A stretch of DNA of 64,000 nt, from the NCBI GenBank assembly GCA_023376005.1, contig CM042157.1, forward strand, positions 67,282,479-67,346,478, in the 5' to 3' direction. Position numbers and translations under genes: made by a program. Shown here piece after piece: positions 1 through 9,566 of this stretch (position 1 is the first letter of the stretch; each line of letters opens with the position of its first letter). This DNA is from Doryteuthis pealeii (Eukaryota > Mollusca > Cephalopoda > Myopsida > Loliginidae). Below the pieces are notes generated by a model that saw nothing but the letters and a program-made list of their open reading frames with translations, was not told the DNA's origin and searched no databases.

Positions 1-455
1 GACACACCAACCGTCAGCACCCCCACTTTACCGCACAGATCAGATTACCCAATTTGTGCTACTCAGGCCCTGAGTGGAGGCGCGTGGTGTAATGGTTAGA
101 GTAGTAGGAAATGGACTCGTCGACCCGAATTTAAATCCTGGACAATGCTGTTTGCATTTCACACAGCGCTAATACCCTTGGGAAAGGTATTAATCCAAAT
201 ATTCTCTTTCCTACTATGGATAAATGGTAGGGCAGACTGGGTTCTTTAAACTTGAATAGGCAACCGGTCTAGCAGAAAGAAAACTGAATTCAAATCTGTT
301 AAACTCCGATAATAAATTGACCTAGTGTCACATCCTGCGCATGTGGAGGGGTTGGTAAATATATACTCAGACCCTGAGTTAGCGGGGACTGGTATCGAAC
401 CAGGAATCTCGCGATTCCTTGGCGGATGCTCTACCGACTGAGCTAAACCGGTCAC
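1..455 (-). mobile_element. SINE-B (minus), interrupted by SINE-A
   Basis: The tRNA-like head is at 379-455. On the minus strand it reads TTTAGCTCAGTCGGTAGAGC (A box), then GGTTCGATACC (B box). The body continues at 1-74. The anticodon stem and acceptor arms do not pair properly, so this is a SINE and not a tRNA gene. The copy is cut by the window edge and split by SINE-A. Confidence 0.8.
75..364 (+). mobile_element. SINE-A, full copy nested in SINE-B
   Basis: This is a tRNA-derived SINE. The head is GCGCGTGGTGTAATGGTTAG (A-box region), followed by a B-box-like GAGTTTAAATCC. The body contains CCTTGGGAAAGGTA and GGGCAGACTGGG, and the tail is TTGGTAAATATAT. It is flanked by near-identical ACTCAGGCCCTGAG (61-74) and ACTCAGACCCTGAG (365-378), an about 14-bp target duplication. 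It sits inside an older SINE-B. Confidence 0.85.
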
Positions 456-946
456 AAAACGTATGACAATTTACTGAATGTTACTCACTGTCGATTAATA
501 ATGTTGACCATGCCATCCAGTAGAGGGCGTAAACTGTAGACATGTAAGCTTTGGCCAGACTTCCGCTTGCATAAGCACATCTGGCCACATACATTTGTAG
601 AGCTGCTCCAGCCACTATCAACCAAGGAAGGGATTCGGTCCCCTGTGTCGCCTCCAACGGAGACAAACAGATGCAGGCCAAACCGTTGCTTAAAAAGCAA
701 AGTGTTTCGATTATTTCATCATCCAGATGGGGTCCTTCTTCAGTGTATTTAATTTTTGCACCGACGTTTCTAAAAAAAGAAAAAAAGAAAACTTCTCAGA
801 TGAACATAACTGTAACAAAATTTGTGGTAATTAATGAAAATAAAATTAAACCATTTAAAAATAAATAAAAATAAAACAAAACAAAATCAAATTAAACATA
901 AAAAATAGATAAAAAGACATAAAAAATAATAATCTCCTAGAAGGTC

Positions 947-1391
947 TCAGACCGGAAGAACCTTCGGAGCATGAACAACAACAACAAAAAAAAAAACACC
1001 GAATTCTTGGCGCCAAAAAGGACTCTCATCCGTTTTTACCCCTAAGACTTTGAAGAAGAAACTCCTATTGACTTCATCTGGAAAATATGTCCCCACTAAG
1101 AAATAGTGTAAATCAACTAATAAAAGTCTTACTCTAAAGTCCTCCTCACCTTTGTTCCTTTTGCTTCTTTTCTTAAATTCCCTTTCACAAGAAGAACCAA
1201 CTATATTGGGGGATGAGACACAAATACGAGTGAGCTTAAACCATATAGAACCAGCACTAACGAATAGCCACAATGGAGCCAGCGTATTTATTATTTCACT
1301 CCTTGCGAATTTTTCTCTCCGCATTTCGCTTATTATGTGATTAACCATCTCATCACTGTCTCTACATAACCTACACTTACTATTCTGTTGT

Positions 1392-1437
<46 letters not shown>

Positions 1438-1450
1438 GTGAGTTTTTCAC
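947..1450 (-). pseudogene. LINE-type C-terminal fragment with AAT-encoded Asn run
   Basis: A minus-strand frame holds an Asn run, coded by the ATT/AAT repeat, followed by CRLCRDSDEMVNHIISE. This CxxC...H-type tail is seen at the C-terminus of many invertebrate non-LTR retrotransposon proteins. The usual continuation is absent and the rest of the frame does not look like real protein. The fragment recurs at 60742-60930 in the duplicated segment. Confidence 0.45.
1395..1437. repeat. (ATT)n microsatellite
   Basis: A pure ATT triplet run. It is longer in the duplicated copy (about 60858-60917), an independent length change between copies. Confidence 0.95.
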
Positions 1451-1589
1451 ACCAGCGTTAACTAATGGTCTTTCGCTGGAGTCTGAGTGACAATAAGTCT
1501 CCTCAGGGCTCCAGGACTCTTCTTAATAATGCTGTTGTTTGGATGGTCTCGATTCTTCCTCTGGTTTCCAAAACCTCCAGTGTGTCTTC

Positions 1590-2190
1590 CAATATGAGTT
1601 TAAACAGAGAGAAGAGGTTCCATGCCGATGTACATGAGAGTGTAACATCATTTATGAACAGTCATAAATTATGTGCTTACTTGTAGATTAAAATTAGATT
1701 AAAAATAACGGTATCCCATGGAAAATTACCCGGTGACGGTTAATAACCTTGACCTATTGAAGGCGCGCGATTGGGCGTCATGAAAATAAGTTTTAGTTTT
1801 TAGTTAGTCAGATACGACCCAATTTCGAAGGAGTGCAGACGTGATTGTCGTCTCTGATGGGTCGGTCTTAACGTGGTGGAATCAAATGGGCTGGGGAAAT
1901 AAAGCTTTATTATTAAGAACACCAACTCTTGTTGTTAAGTGAATATTAAGAACAATGTCCAGCCCATCACAAAGAAGAAAACCAACCCTTAAAAGAAGCC
2001 CAACAGATCACCAGATAAGATGGCGGCCGAGGTAGAAGAAGAATGGAAAGTAAGAAAGACCACCTATCACCTATTATCTATCTATCTATCTATCTATCTC
2101 CTCGATTATATACACGACGTATGATGTGGGTATATGTGAGTATATAACAAGAGTCTTCTCAGCTATGGAATTGATAAGGTAACAACTAGC
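1590..2190 (-). pseudogene. relic of the transporter exon's 3' part, split by a solo LTR
   Basis: On the minus strand, 2185-2154 followed by 1640-1590 reads YLINSIAEK then TLMYIGMEP. This corresponds to YLINSIAEKTVMYIGVEP near the C-terminal end of the long exon at 3678-4782. The frame stops soon after, so this is a decayed third copy lying just downstream of the intact exon. A 509-bp LTR sits exactly between the two halves (1641-2149), flanked by AGAG on both sides. Confidence 0.7.
1641..2149. mobile_element. solo LTR, family A
   Basis: 509 bp, starting TGTAACATC and ending TATATAACA. It is flanked by AGAG at 1637-1640 and 2150-2153. It contains a poly(A)-type AATAAA within GGGGAAATAAAGC and a CTTGTTGTT motif shared with other LTRs here (33774-35026, 53638-54245). 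No internal retrotransposon sequence is present. Confidence 0.78.
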
Positions 2191-2816
2191 TATAACATAC
2201 ATCTAGTACAGGAGATAAATCAGCCCTTAGATTGTGTAAGCCAGCCAACAGTCTGTCGATACGCGTGTAAGGGAAAAAAAACATGACTGTCCTCCCTTGG
2301 ATTGCAGACGTGGCTTACCATGTCACGAGACCAACGAACACATGGCAATTTATATCCCTAAAACTTTCACTTTTGTTCCCTTTCTTCGAAAGGACAAGAC
2401 CCTATCTTTTTTCGGTCCTCGTACGTTGAGGGAAAATTACATTTATCTCAGCTCTGTACGTAGAACAGAATAGAGACAATTAGTTTCCAACTTCTATATA
2501 TCCTTTATTACACCTATAATAATTGAATGAGTGGTTCTTATAATACATTAGAAGGCTCAGAGTAACCTTCCAGCATAGTTGAATATATATACATAAATGA
2601 ATCCGAACAAAGAAGTACAACATAATAACAATACAGACTTTATTCTCAGAGCACGTGGAGTTTGACATACACGACATTATAGAAAACAGATAAGACAAGA
2701 GTCCTTTGGAAGTACGAAAGAGTTCATAAAGAATATGAGAATCAATTACTGATAGTTGGGGGGGGGAATCCCCCCACTTAATGGACAGAGACACCACGCG
2801 TCTAGTCCATCCTTTG

Positions 2817-2871
<55 letters not shown>
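2817..2871. repeat. (GA)n microsatellite
   Basis: A pure GA dinucleotide tract of about 54 bp inside the block present only in the left duplicate (2354-3240). The rest of that block shows fragments of dispersed repeats and an AAT run at 3208-3243, with no gene. Confidence 0.95.
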
Positions 2872-2875
<4 letters not shown>

Positions 2876-3209
2876 CCGGGTGGCTGTTTAAATACCCAGC
2901 TCGTAGTGTCACCTAATGGCGAAACACTCACGGTAAGGGAAGATAACCCTTTTGGACACAAGTCTATCCCAGCAGGGGCAGACAATAATTACATACCTCA
3001 CAGAATAACTATGGAAGACCTATATGTCTTTATTAACCCTTTCTGTTTGTTCAGGGAACATATTGGGCAGTGAACTTGCTTGGGATGTGTATTCTCTAAT
3101 TTGTCTATAAATATCATGTTTATTAAACATTCTTATGTACATTGTTAATGTGAGTCAGTTTTCTGTCTTTCCATACCACATGCCCAGTATTAGGTTATCT
3201 ATGGATGCC

Positions 3210-3244
<35 letters not shown>

Positions 3245-3446
3245 GGACTTAGTGTTGTGTATAAACTAACGACCACGATTCTTATAGTTTAAATATTCCC
3301 CATAATAAGTGAAAAGAACATATTTCTCAGCTCTGTTGATAGAACAGAATAAAAACAATTAGTCTCCAAATTCGGCATAGAAGTCACAAAACCACGACAG
3401 ACACTATTCTTATAGCTGTAATGTTTGTCTTTCCCTACCAAATGTT

Positions 3447-3668
3447 CAGTGTTAGGGTATCTATGGATGTCCTAATAAGTCCTTATAATCAAGGACTTAG
3501 TATTGGTTTCAGACTAGGACCCACACATTCTTATACGCATATTATACAAATTCAGATCAGTGTTAGGGTGTCTATGGATGTCCTAATAAGTCCTTATAAT
3601 TAAGGACTTAGTATTGGTTTCAAACTAGGACCCACTAATTCCTATACGTGTATTATACAAATTCAAAT
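3447..3668. repeat. 111-bp tandem doublet abutting the transporter exon
   Basis: Two units, 3447-3557 and 3558-3668, each contain GTTAGGGT, ATCTATGGATGTCCTAATAA and TAGGACCCAC. The second unit ends about 10 bp from the splice donor at 3678. The duplicated copy has the same doublet (62306-62530). Related pieces occur at 3180-3210 and 54420-54460. Confidence 0.8.
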
Positions 3669-3677
3669 AATACGTAC

Positions 3678-4782
3678 CGTGCACAGGCAGTCAACCTCTC
3701 GAAAACACCACGTAATTTCTCCATGTCGCAAGGTTCCACGCCGATGTACATGACAGTCTTCTCAGCAATTGAATTGATGAGGTAACTCATTGACATGAAA
3801 AGGCTGAAGAAGGCAACAAAACAACACGGGATACCGAAAGTAAAGTTATACACTGGTCGCGGAATATGATCCAGAGAGAGAATAACCATCAGAGTGAAGA
3901 GCATGTTGTAGAGGTAGATCACCTTACTCTGACACATGGAACAGACCAAGAGGATGAACATGACAACAAGCAACGCCCACTGACCATAGAAATTGATACG
4001 CAAGTTCTCTATGTTAGGTAGATCCAAGGTGACCAGTAATTCGTTTATAGCTTTTGACGTCCAAAAAACGGTGTAGATCATAAACTGTGTCCCGTTGAAA
4101 AAATCATGCCGCAAGAAAGCGTAATAGCTCGCGCAGACATGACAAAACAAGCTGTTTAAGAACATTGGTATTGCTGGACGAAAGTCGGAGAAATATCCAA
4201 GATGGTGGAAGGCCATGACAACGGCCGGAACAACATTACCGATGTATCCCATTCCCATAGGTTCGGCGTATTTGGTGTTCTTCTTTTTCTCGTTCTGCTT
4301 TGATTGTGGCGCTTTTGTTCGGATGAGGAGAACATCGTAGGGCGCATTGCCGAATCCAGGCAAGAGGTAACGCTGGCTGACGCCTTTCAGGGTCATGACG
4401 ACCACCCCGTAGATACCGGAGAGGGCAATGATGATTTCGAAAGCTGCGGCCACCCTCCGACCCCAGAGAAAGAAAAGACCAAGTCCTTCGAATACAAGTG
4501 TTATCATGATGGCGATGAGGACGGGAGGCATGATGTAATTGACCGTAGCTGCGCAGATGCTAAGTATGACGGAAACGGCCATGAAACCAATCATACCCGG
4601 AAGGACGCCATATTGAACTGTTGTCAATGGAAGGTCGACCATCAAGATGTGATTGATGCCATGGATTGTCCACAGGGAGGCAAACACGATGAAAGCAGAA
4701 CCTGTCAGGTGATCGTTTCGTCGATAGGACATAAACCCAGCAAGTAATTGAACAAATCCTCCAATTATAATGAGATGAACTC
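3678..4782 (-). CDS. AceTr/SatP-like transporter, long exon with two fused domains (copy 1)
   Basis: The exon starts after a polypyrimidine acceptor (TTCTGCGTTACAG) and is open for 1,105 bp to a donor (CACG|GTACGT), ending in phase 2, so at least one 3' exon is missing. With the first coding exon it gives 420 residues. Domain 1 holds GGFVQLLAGF at 60-69 and RRNDHLTGSAF just after, the family's GGxxQLLAG and GNTFGATAF regions. A charged linker follows (about 209-224). Then AEPMGMGYIGN at 225-235 repeats the AEPGALGLIAN start of domain 1, and RHDFFNGTQF near 278 repeats the NDHLTGSAF block, with W-T and I-N matching afterwards. This is a tandem duplication of the six-helix unit, with about 12 hydrophobic segments in total. 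Microbial members are normally a single domain that oligomerises. Other multipass families were considered but do not explain both repeated motifs. Confidence 0.75.
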
Positions 4783-4833
4783 CTGTAACGCAGAAAAAAT
4801 AGATAAAAGGAAAAACAATAAAAAATATATACG

Positions 4834-5279
4834 TTTGGTTTGGTTTGTTTTGTTTTACGGCATATCAACCTCAGTGGGTCATTTAATGCCAATAAAGTTT
4901 TGAAATAAATCAATTCTTAACGGATAATACAATTTTTTTTATAAATACATTTTTCTATTTAACCCATAGATGGGACCCTAACAGGTACTACCACTCCGGG
5001 TCAGAGTGGACCAGGGAGCAATGGTGATGAAGGGGTGCTCCACATTCCCCAAACCTCCAAAACTGGAACCTCACCATCAGATAGAGTTTAACGTCATTCC
5101 CAGGACATGTAGACCCTCAGTCACCGCCTTCTAGCACCCATATGATAAAAAGGGTTGGGGCTTGCCATAAAGGCAATAGGGTCGGGAAAATCATATAGGT
5201 GCTAGGGCTGGACGTGACCAGCCGATTGATCGGAGGGGGCCTCTCCGACCGCCCGTCTACCCCAGGGTCGACCAAAGTG
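4834..5279 (+). mobile_element. family C retroelement, complete insertion with 11-bp target duplication
   Basis: 446 bp flanked by identical AAATATATACG (4823-4833 and 5280-5290). The right-hand segmental copy has the uninterrupted site near 63683-63694, which defines both ends. The element begins with a GGTTT-rich stretch and TACGGCATATCAACC. It continues with CCCATAGATGGGACCCTAAC and ends in a tail containing GGTGCTAGGGCT and CCAGCCGATTGATCGG. It has no ORF or poly(A). The long target duplication suggests target-primed, SINE-like mobilisation. Confidence 0.82.
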
Positions 5280-5407
5280 AAATATATACGTGTATTCTCA
5301 TGTAATATAATTTATGATAATTTATTATGGTACAAGCCTAGGACATCCAATGAAAATCAAATTTAGCTAATCACCTCTAAAAAGCGAGTTAACCTATATA
5401 TATATAT

Positions 5408-5690
5408 TTACCAACCCCTCCGCACGAGTAGGATGGGACACAAGGTCAATTTCTTAAGCGGAGTTCAACAGGTTTGAATTCAGAGTTTTCCTTCTCCTAG
5501 ACTGGTTGCCTAACCAAGGTTAAAGAGCCCAGTCTGCCCTACTATTTATCCATAGCTGGAGGGAGAGTAGGATTCATACCTTTCCCAAGAGTATTAACGC
5601 TAAGTGAAATGCAATTAGCACGTCCAGGATTTGAACTCGGGGCGACGAGTCCATTTCCCACGACTTTAACCATTACACCACGCGCTTCCT
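5408..5690 (-). mobile_element. SINE-A (minus)
   Basis: A full-length reverse copy: tail TTTACCAACCCCTCCGCACG at the left, head ACCATTACACCACGCGC at the right. The copy at 63811-64000 is its duplicate partner and is cut by the window end. Confidence 0.85.
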
Positions 5691-5699
5691 TAACCTATA

Positions 5700-6432
5700 T
5701 ATCTCTTGTAAATGAGGTGTTCAAGGCAAGTAATTCAGTGTTTATTTCATAAGTTATCTCCCTTGAAACCTTAGTTAGTTTGATAAAAAAAAAGCAAAAA
5801 TAGATATACAAACGAACATAGCACTTTATTATTGTACATTTTTGTTCGATTGTAAATTGTGAAGTTGAAGACTTAATATGCGCTCAAATAGAAACTCTTA
5901 TCACGTCCATTCGTTTTTGGCATCCTCCCGTCCACAAGAGACAATGGAGTAGTGTCCAATTTAAAAAAAAACTACGTAGCCTGGGCAGGTTCATATGGAG
6001 GATGAGCTGTTGCCCAAGCAGCAAATCTGCCTTCTCCACACTGCGGTTGTGATCCAAAGGAAAGGTAAGGAACCAATGCAGTTTGGCAGCGGTAGTGTCT
6101 CAGGTGTTGCTGGGTAGCACTGGATTTCAGCATCACACCAACTTAGGGACTCCGGTTCCTGATTTGTTTTCGGGGTTTACTCCCCTAGCCTTTCCTTGGG
6201 ATGGGGTAAAGCCGCTAGGCAGCAGAGGTTTTGTATCAGACTTTTCCTTGTATTAGATGATTTGAAAGGAAATATTCAACATGGCACGCTAACAACCTAA
6301 ACATCCGAATACCAACAAGGAACATCGACAGTAGTAGTATTGGGATACTTACTACTCACATAAATTCTCAAATGGGTTAGAAGGGGCTCGTTAGCCTTGG
6401 TCGGCAACCCATCTAAGACAAGGAAAAAGTCT
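5700..6432. other. non-coding spacer, intron of the AceTr-like gene
   Basis: AT-rich, with no ORF, RNA or clear repeat structure that I can name. It forms part of the intron between 4782 and 6784. Confidence 0.5.
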
Positions 6433-6632
6433 GGTTATTTCCTATAACTCCAACATAAACAAATGGGAACCACTCTTGACTGATAAATTATTTATTTATT
6501 TTCCCATTAAACTAACCCTAAACCTAACCCTAACCCCGTCTTCTTTTTTCCTAGTAGATCAATAACTAAACAAATAATTTATCAGTCAAGAGTGGTTCCC
6601 CTTTGTTTATGTTGGAGTTATAGGAAATAACC
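6433..6632. mobile_element. palindromic element, family T1, with telomere-like core (copy A)
   Basis: 200 bp. The left arm starts GGTTATTTCCTATAACTCC and the right arm is its reverse complement, ending GGAAATAACC. Arms also share CCACTCTTGACTGATAAATT. The loop holds CCCTAA-type repeats (about 6512-6537). Flanks are AAAAGTCT (6425-6432) and AAACGTCT (6633-6640), 7 of 8 matching. It lies in the transporter gene intron. Confidence 0.85.
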
Positions 6633-6783
6633 AAACGTCTGATACATTCATTTGATAAGAACAATATTCATTGATAAATGTGATAAACATGCGTCTAATT
6701 CAAAACAAAATATTAAAACATTTCATTGATTCCTTTACGGTAAATAAACTCGATTAGATCAGAAAGACATGTTGTTCACTTAC

Positions 6784-6953
6784 CGGCCAGAGTGAGAGCT
6801 ACATCTGATTCATTTCCACTGAGCATGTTCTCTATGGCAACGACTAAGGCAGCCATTATATTTGCAATCAAACCCAACGCACCAGGCTCAGCATACAAAA
6901 TGGCGGCAAAAGCTTCGTTTTCTTCATCTGGTGCCGACATTGTGAGCGGGAAA
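6784..6953 (-). CDS. AceTr/SatP-like transporter, first coding exon (copy 1)
   Basis: The exon is read on the minus strand. It is bounded by an acceptor (CCAATAG before 6953) and a strong donor (G|GTAAGTGA after 6784). The ATG I favour is at 6940, because an upstream in-frame ATG at 6964 lies in the inferred intron. It encodes 52 residues plus one base: an acidic N-terminus, then AEPGALGLIAN at residues 17-27 and the first membrane segment. In the GPR1/FUN34/YaaH family the first helix starts with an NPxPLGL-type signature, and AEPGALGL fits that position with N and P changed. The exon ends in phase 1 and joins in frame to the exon starting at 4782, giving LAGVHLIIIGGFVQLLAGF, a good match to the family's GGxxQLLAG motif. 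The splice is inferred from sequence only. No animal substrate can be read from sequence; microbial relatives move acetate or succinate with protons. Confidence 0.72.
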
Positions 6954-7019
6954 CTATTGGTCATATGGACAATTAAAAAAAAAGTTCTTCATCAATGAAA
7001 AATTATTCCATTCTTGAAA

Positions 7020-7160
7020 CTAATTGCAACAAATACAAAGTAAAAAACAAAAAAAACAAAAAAACAAAACAAAAAAAAAACAAAAACAAAACAAAAAACA
7101 AAAAAAAAAAGCAAACAAGAAAAAAAGAAATGAAAAAATCGAGCAATTTTAGATCTGAGA
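7020..7160. repeat. A-rich low-complexity tract
   Basis: CAAAAA-type low-complexity DNA downstream of the coding exon, in the first intron. Confidence 0.85.
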
Positions 7161-7287
7161 TCATTTATTATTTATTGTATAGATTTAAAAACTCCTCTGC
7201 ACAAGCAGGATGTGACACATGGTTAATTTGTAAAATCTACATTTCTTATTTTTCACTTTCTCCCATTAATTTTCTACATACTGTCCG

Positions 7288-7290
<3 letters not shown>

Positions 7291-7380
<90 letters not shown>

Positions 7381-7463
7381 GGGGGGGGTGAACAAGTATC
7401 GAGATTTCTTGTAGTTTTTGACACACTTTGTATTCTGAAAAAAAAAGTTCCATTCTATGTTCA

Positions 7464-7516
<53 letters not shown>

Positions 7517-7568
7517 GTTATGATACGTTTTTTTTTTCAGTTTTGAATTTTCATTACGCAATAAAATT

Positions 7569-7608
<40 letters not shown>
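7291..7608. repeat. compound CA/TA/TG microsatellites
   Basis: A (CA)n(TA)n(TG)n run lies at about 7291-7378, which can itself fold back. A (TA)n run follows at about 7467-7514 and a (CA)n run at about 7575-7608. All apparent ORFs here are translations of these repeats. Confidence 0.93.
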
Positions 7609-7609
<1 letters not shown>

Positions 7610-7677
7610 TATGTAAAGAAAAATTAAGAAAAAGTGAATTACAAAACAGTCAATTACATTCAATTAATACAAAGAAT

Positions 7678-8168
7678 ATAAGGTGTGTCATAAAATTGCC
7701 GAGTTTGAAGCTGTATTTACCAAGATAGAAATGAACAATGAATGGAACGTTATTTTTTTTCAGAATACAACGTGTGTCATAAAAGTATCGAGATTGAAGC
7801 TGTATTTACCAAGATAGAAATGAACAATAAATGGAACGTTAATTTTTTCAGAATACAAGGCATGTCATAAAAGTGCCGAGTTTGAAGCTGTGTTTACTAA
7901 GATAGAAATGAACAATAAATGGAACGTTAATTTTTTCAGAATACAAGGTATGTCATAAAAGTATCGAGATTGAATCTGTGTTTACCAAGATAGAAATGAA
8001 TGGAACGTTATTTTTTTCAGATACAAGATGTGTCATAAAAGTATCGAGATTGAAGCTGTATTTACCAAGATGAAAATGAACAATGAATGGAACGTTAATT
8101 TTTTCCGAATACAAGATATGTCAAAAAGTACAAAAAAATGTAGGTATTTTTTGGCACACCTTGTATAT
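7678..8168. mobile_element. mariner-type non-autonomous element with internal tandem repeats
   Basis: The left end reads ATAAGGTGTGTCATAAAA and the right end TTTGGCACACCTTGTATA, an inverted pair of the type seen in mariner ends. Between them are about five units of 85-90 bp. Each starts with the same AAGGTGTGTCATAAAAGT-like end and contains GAAGCTGTATTTACCAAGAT and TGGAACGTTA. An inverted fragment of the same unit is at about 7410-7465. Confidence 0.65.
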
Positions 8169-8367
8169 TCTAAAGCCAACAAAAGTGAAATATTGATTGA
8201 ATCTAATTGTTTGTGTTTTGTTATTCACGTTTTCCGTAAATTTTCCTCACATTTTGTCGGATTTTTGCTAATCTGTTATTTTCTTCACATACAGATATGA
8301 ATGGACAAATATAAGCTTGAAGTTTTGTCTCATTCATCATATCTAATTAAACGAACTAAATACTCAC

Positions 8368-8505
8368 GTCCGTTTGTAGTGATCAGAAACGAGAATCTAA
8401 GAAGACGTAAGAATCCTCTCCAGCACTGAGCAGCCAGCAACGCCGTTCGCTATCTGAACAGATTTGATCACAGCCCGCCTTAAATGATGAGAATATTACG
8501 AAGCT
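8368..8505 (-). promoter_or_regulatory. candidate promoter and 5' UTR exon of the AceTr-like gene
   Basis: On the minus strand, a TATA-like ATATATAAAG (about 8527-8536) is followed some 30 bp later by a unique, GC-richer stretch. That stretch ends at a canonical donor (GAC|GTGAGTA, exon end at 8368). The coding exon at 6953 begins directly after an acceptor and 13 bases of leader, so an upstream non-coding exon is expected and this is the best candidate. The start near 8505 is estimated from the TATA spacing. There is no transcript evidence. Confidence 0.4.
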
Positions 8506-9020
8506 CGTTACTCAACAGGAAGACGTCTTTATATATTTCATATATCTTACTCTCAAAATCTGGGACTGGGAGATAAGTACATCAGCGATGATATTTAAAT
8601 AAACAATACAATTTAACCAATCAACTTCTTTCTTAAAGTTGGCGTTTGTTATTGACATAAACTCTTGTTTTGTTTTCTTAATCGCGTGCATTTCCTTTCG
8701 ACACTGTCTATTCTGTTGTATAGGGAAGGATCAACCGGTAAATATATTAATTCTTCAAACAATAAACTCGTAGGATTCCAGAAACAGGGATATGAATAAA
8801 TGGAAAGTGATTTCTTAATATACTCCTACTAGCATGAACAATTAAATTAGAAAAAATTAAATTCTTAATATGTGAGGCTAAAATTTCAAATCTATATATC
8901 TATACATAAGTTAAAAGAAAGGAAATGAATCCGACAGTATGAGTATGAAAAGGTGGAATGAAAACATCACACAATGCTGTTAAAGAGAAAACAATTTATA
9001 ATATAATCATAGCTGATACT

Positions 9021-9150
9021 GATCAATATTTCGATTTTACAAAAATCATCATCAGAGCTTATTCATTCCGTGGTGTTGTGTCGGAGAAAAATGTCAAATC
9101 AGTCTGATTTGACATCTGATGATGATTTTTGTAAAATCGAAATATTGATC
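9021..9150. repeat. 36-bp perfect inverted repeat beside a Helitron
   Basis: 9021-9056 and 9115-9150 are exact reverse complements, beginning GATCAATATTTCGATTTTAC. The 58-bp loop is non-repetitive. The Helitron copy starts 3 bp after the right arm. Confidence 0.85.
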
Positions 9151-9153
9151 ATA

Positions 9154-9566
9154 TCTATACATATATAAAGGGCAGTTGTGTGAATCTGTATGTCCGGAGG
9201 AAACTTTAAAAATAAAACAATTAATGACAAAGTACACATTAAATACACATTAAATATCACCAGGGCTTGGTTTTTGAGCAAAAATAATGAAAGTTTGATT
9301 TATATTCGTGAAGATGATTAAAAAAAAAGATGATAACAGCTTAGATTTTTTTTGCATTTAATATTTTAAATAGTAGACATTTTATTTTAAATGGTAGCCT
9401 AGATTTTCTTTTCAGAGTGGCTGGATCAACGCAAGGTCTTTTGTACATAGGGATTTTAATGGGGCATACTACCAGGATCCAACTTGCGATTCAATAATAA
9501 TGGATCTGTGGGACTAACCTTTTTTGCATCCCCTCTACCCAGGCGACACCGGGTAGCCGCTTCTAG
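9154..9566 (+). mobile_element. non-autonomous Helitron
   Basis: 413 bp from TCTATACATATATAAAGGGC to a 3' end GTAGCCGCTTCTAG, with a GC-rich potential stem just upstream. It starts after an A (9153) and is followed by a T (9567), the A/T insertion site typical of Helitrons, with no target duplication. There is no Rep/helicase coding, so this is a non-autonomous copy. Confidence 0.72.

Larger units (their letters stand above)
1..5612. repeat. left copy of a segmental duplication
   Basis: This segment matches about 59448-64000 in the same orientation: nested SINEs, the LINE-like fragment, the ATT microsatellite, the exon relic with its LTR, the 111-bp doublet and the transporter exon. The left copy has an extra insertion at 4834-5279. 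It also has an unrelated block at 2354-3240 where the right copy has only about 258 bp (61836-62093). Outside these, identity looks well above 95 percent by eye. Confidence 0.9.

Noticed and set aside
365..455. A tRNA gene on the minus strand (good A and B boxes)
   Set aside because: The anticodon and acceptor stems do not pair, and the sequence continues into a SINE body found in several copies.
4304..4747. 147-codon plus-strand ORF opposite the transporter exon
   Set aside because: An antisense shadow of a conserved coding exon. It is rich in His/Asp from reverse-complemented hydrophobic codons.
6512..6537. Interstitial telomere or chromosome fusion site
   Set aside because: The CCCTAA repeats are always confined to the loop of palindromic elements with 8-bp target duplications, so they travel with the elements.
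7246..7728. Overlapping ORFs of 70-140 codons
   Set aside because: They translate CA, TA and TG microsatellites.
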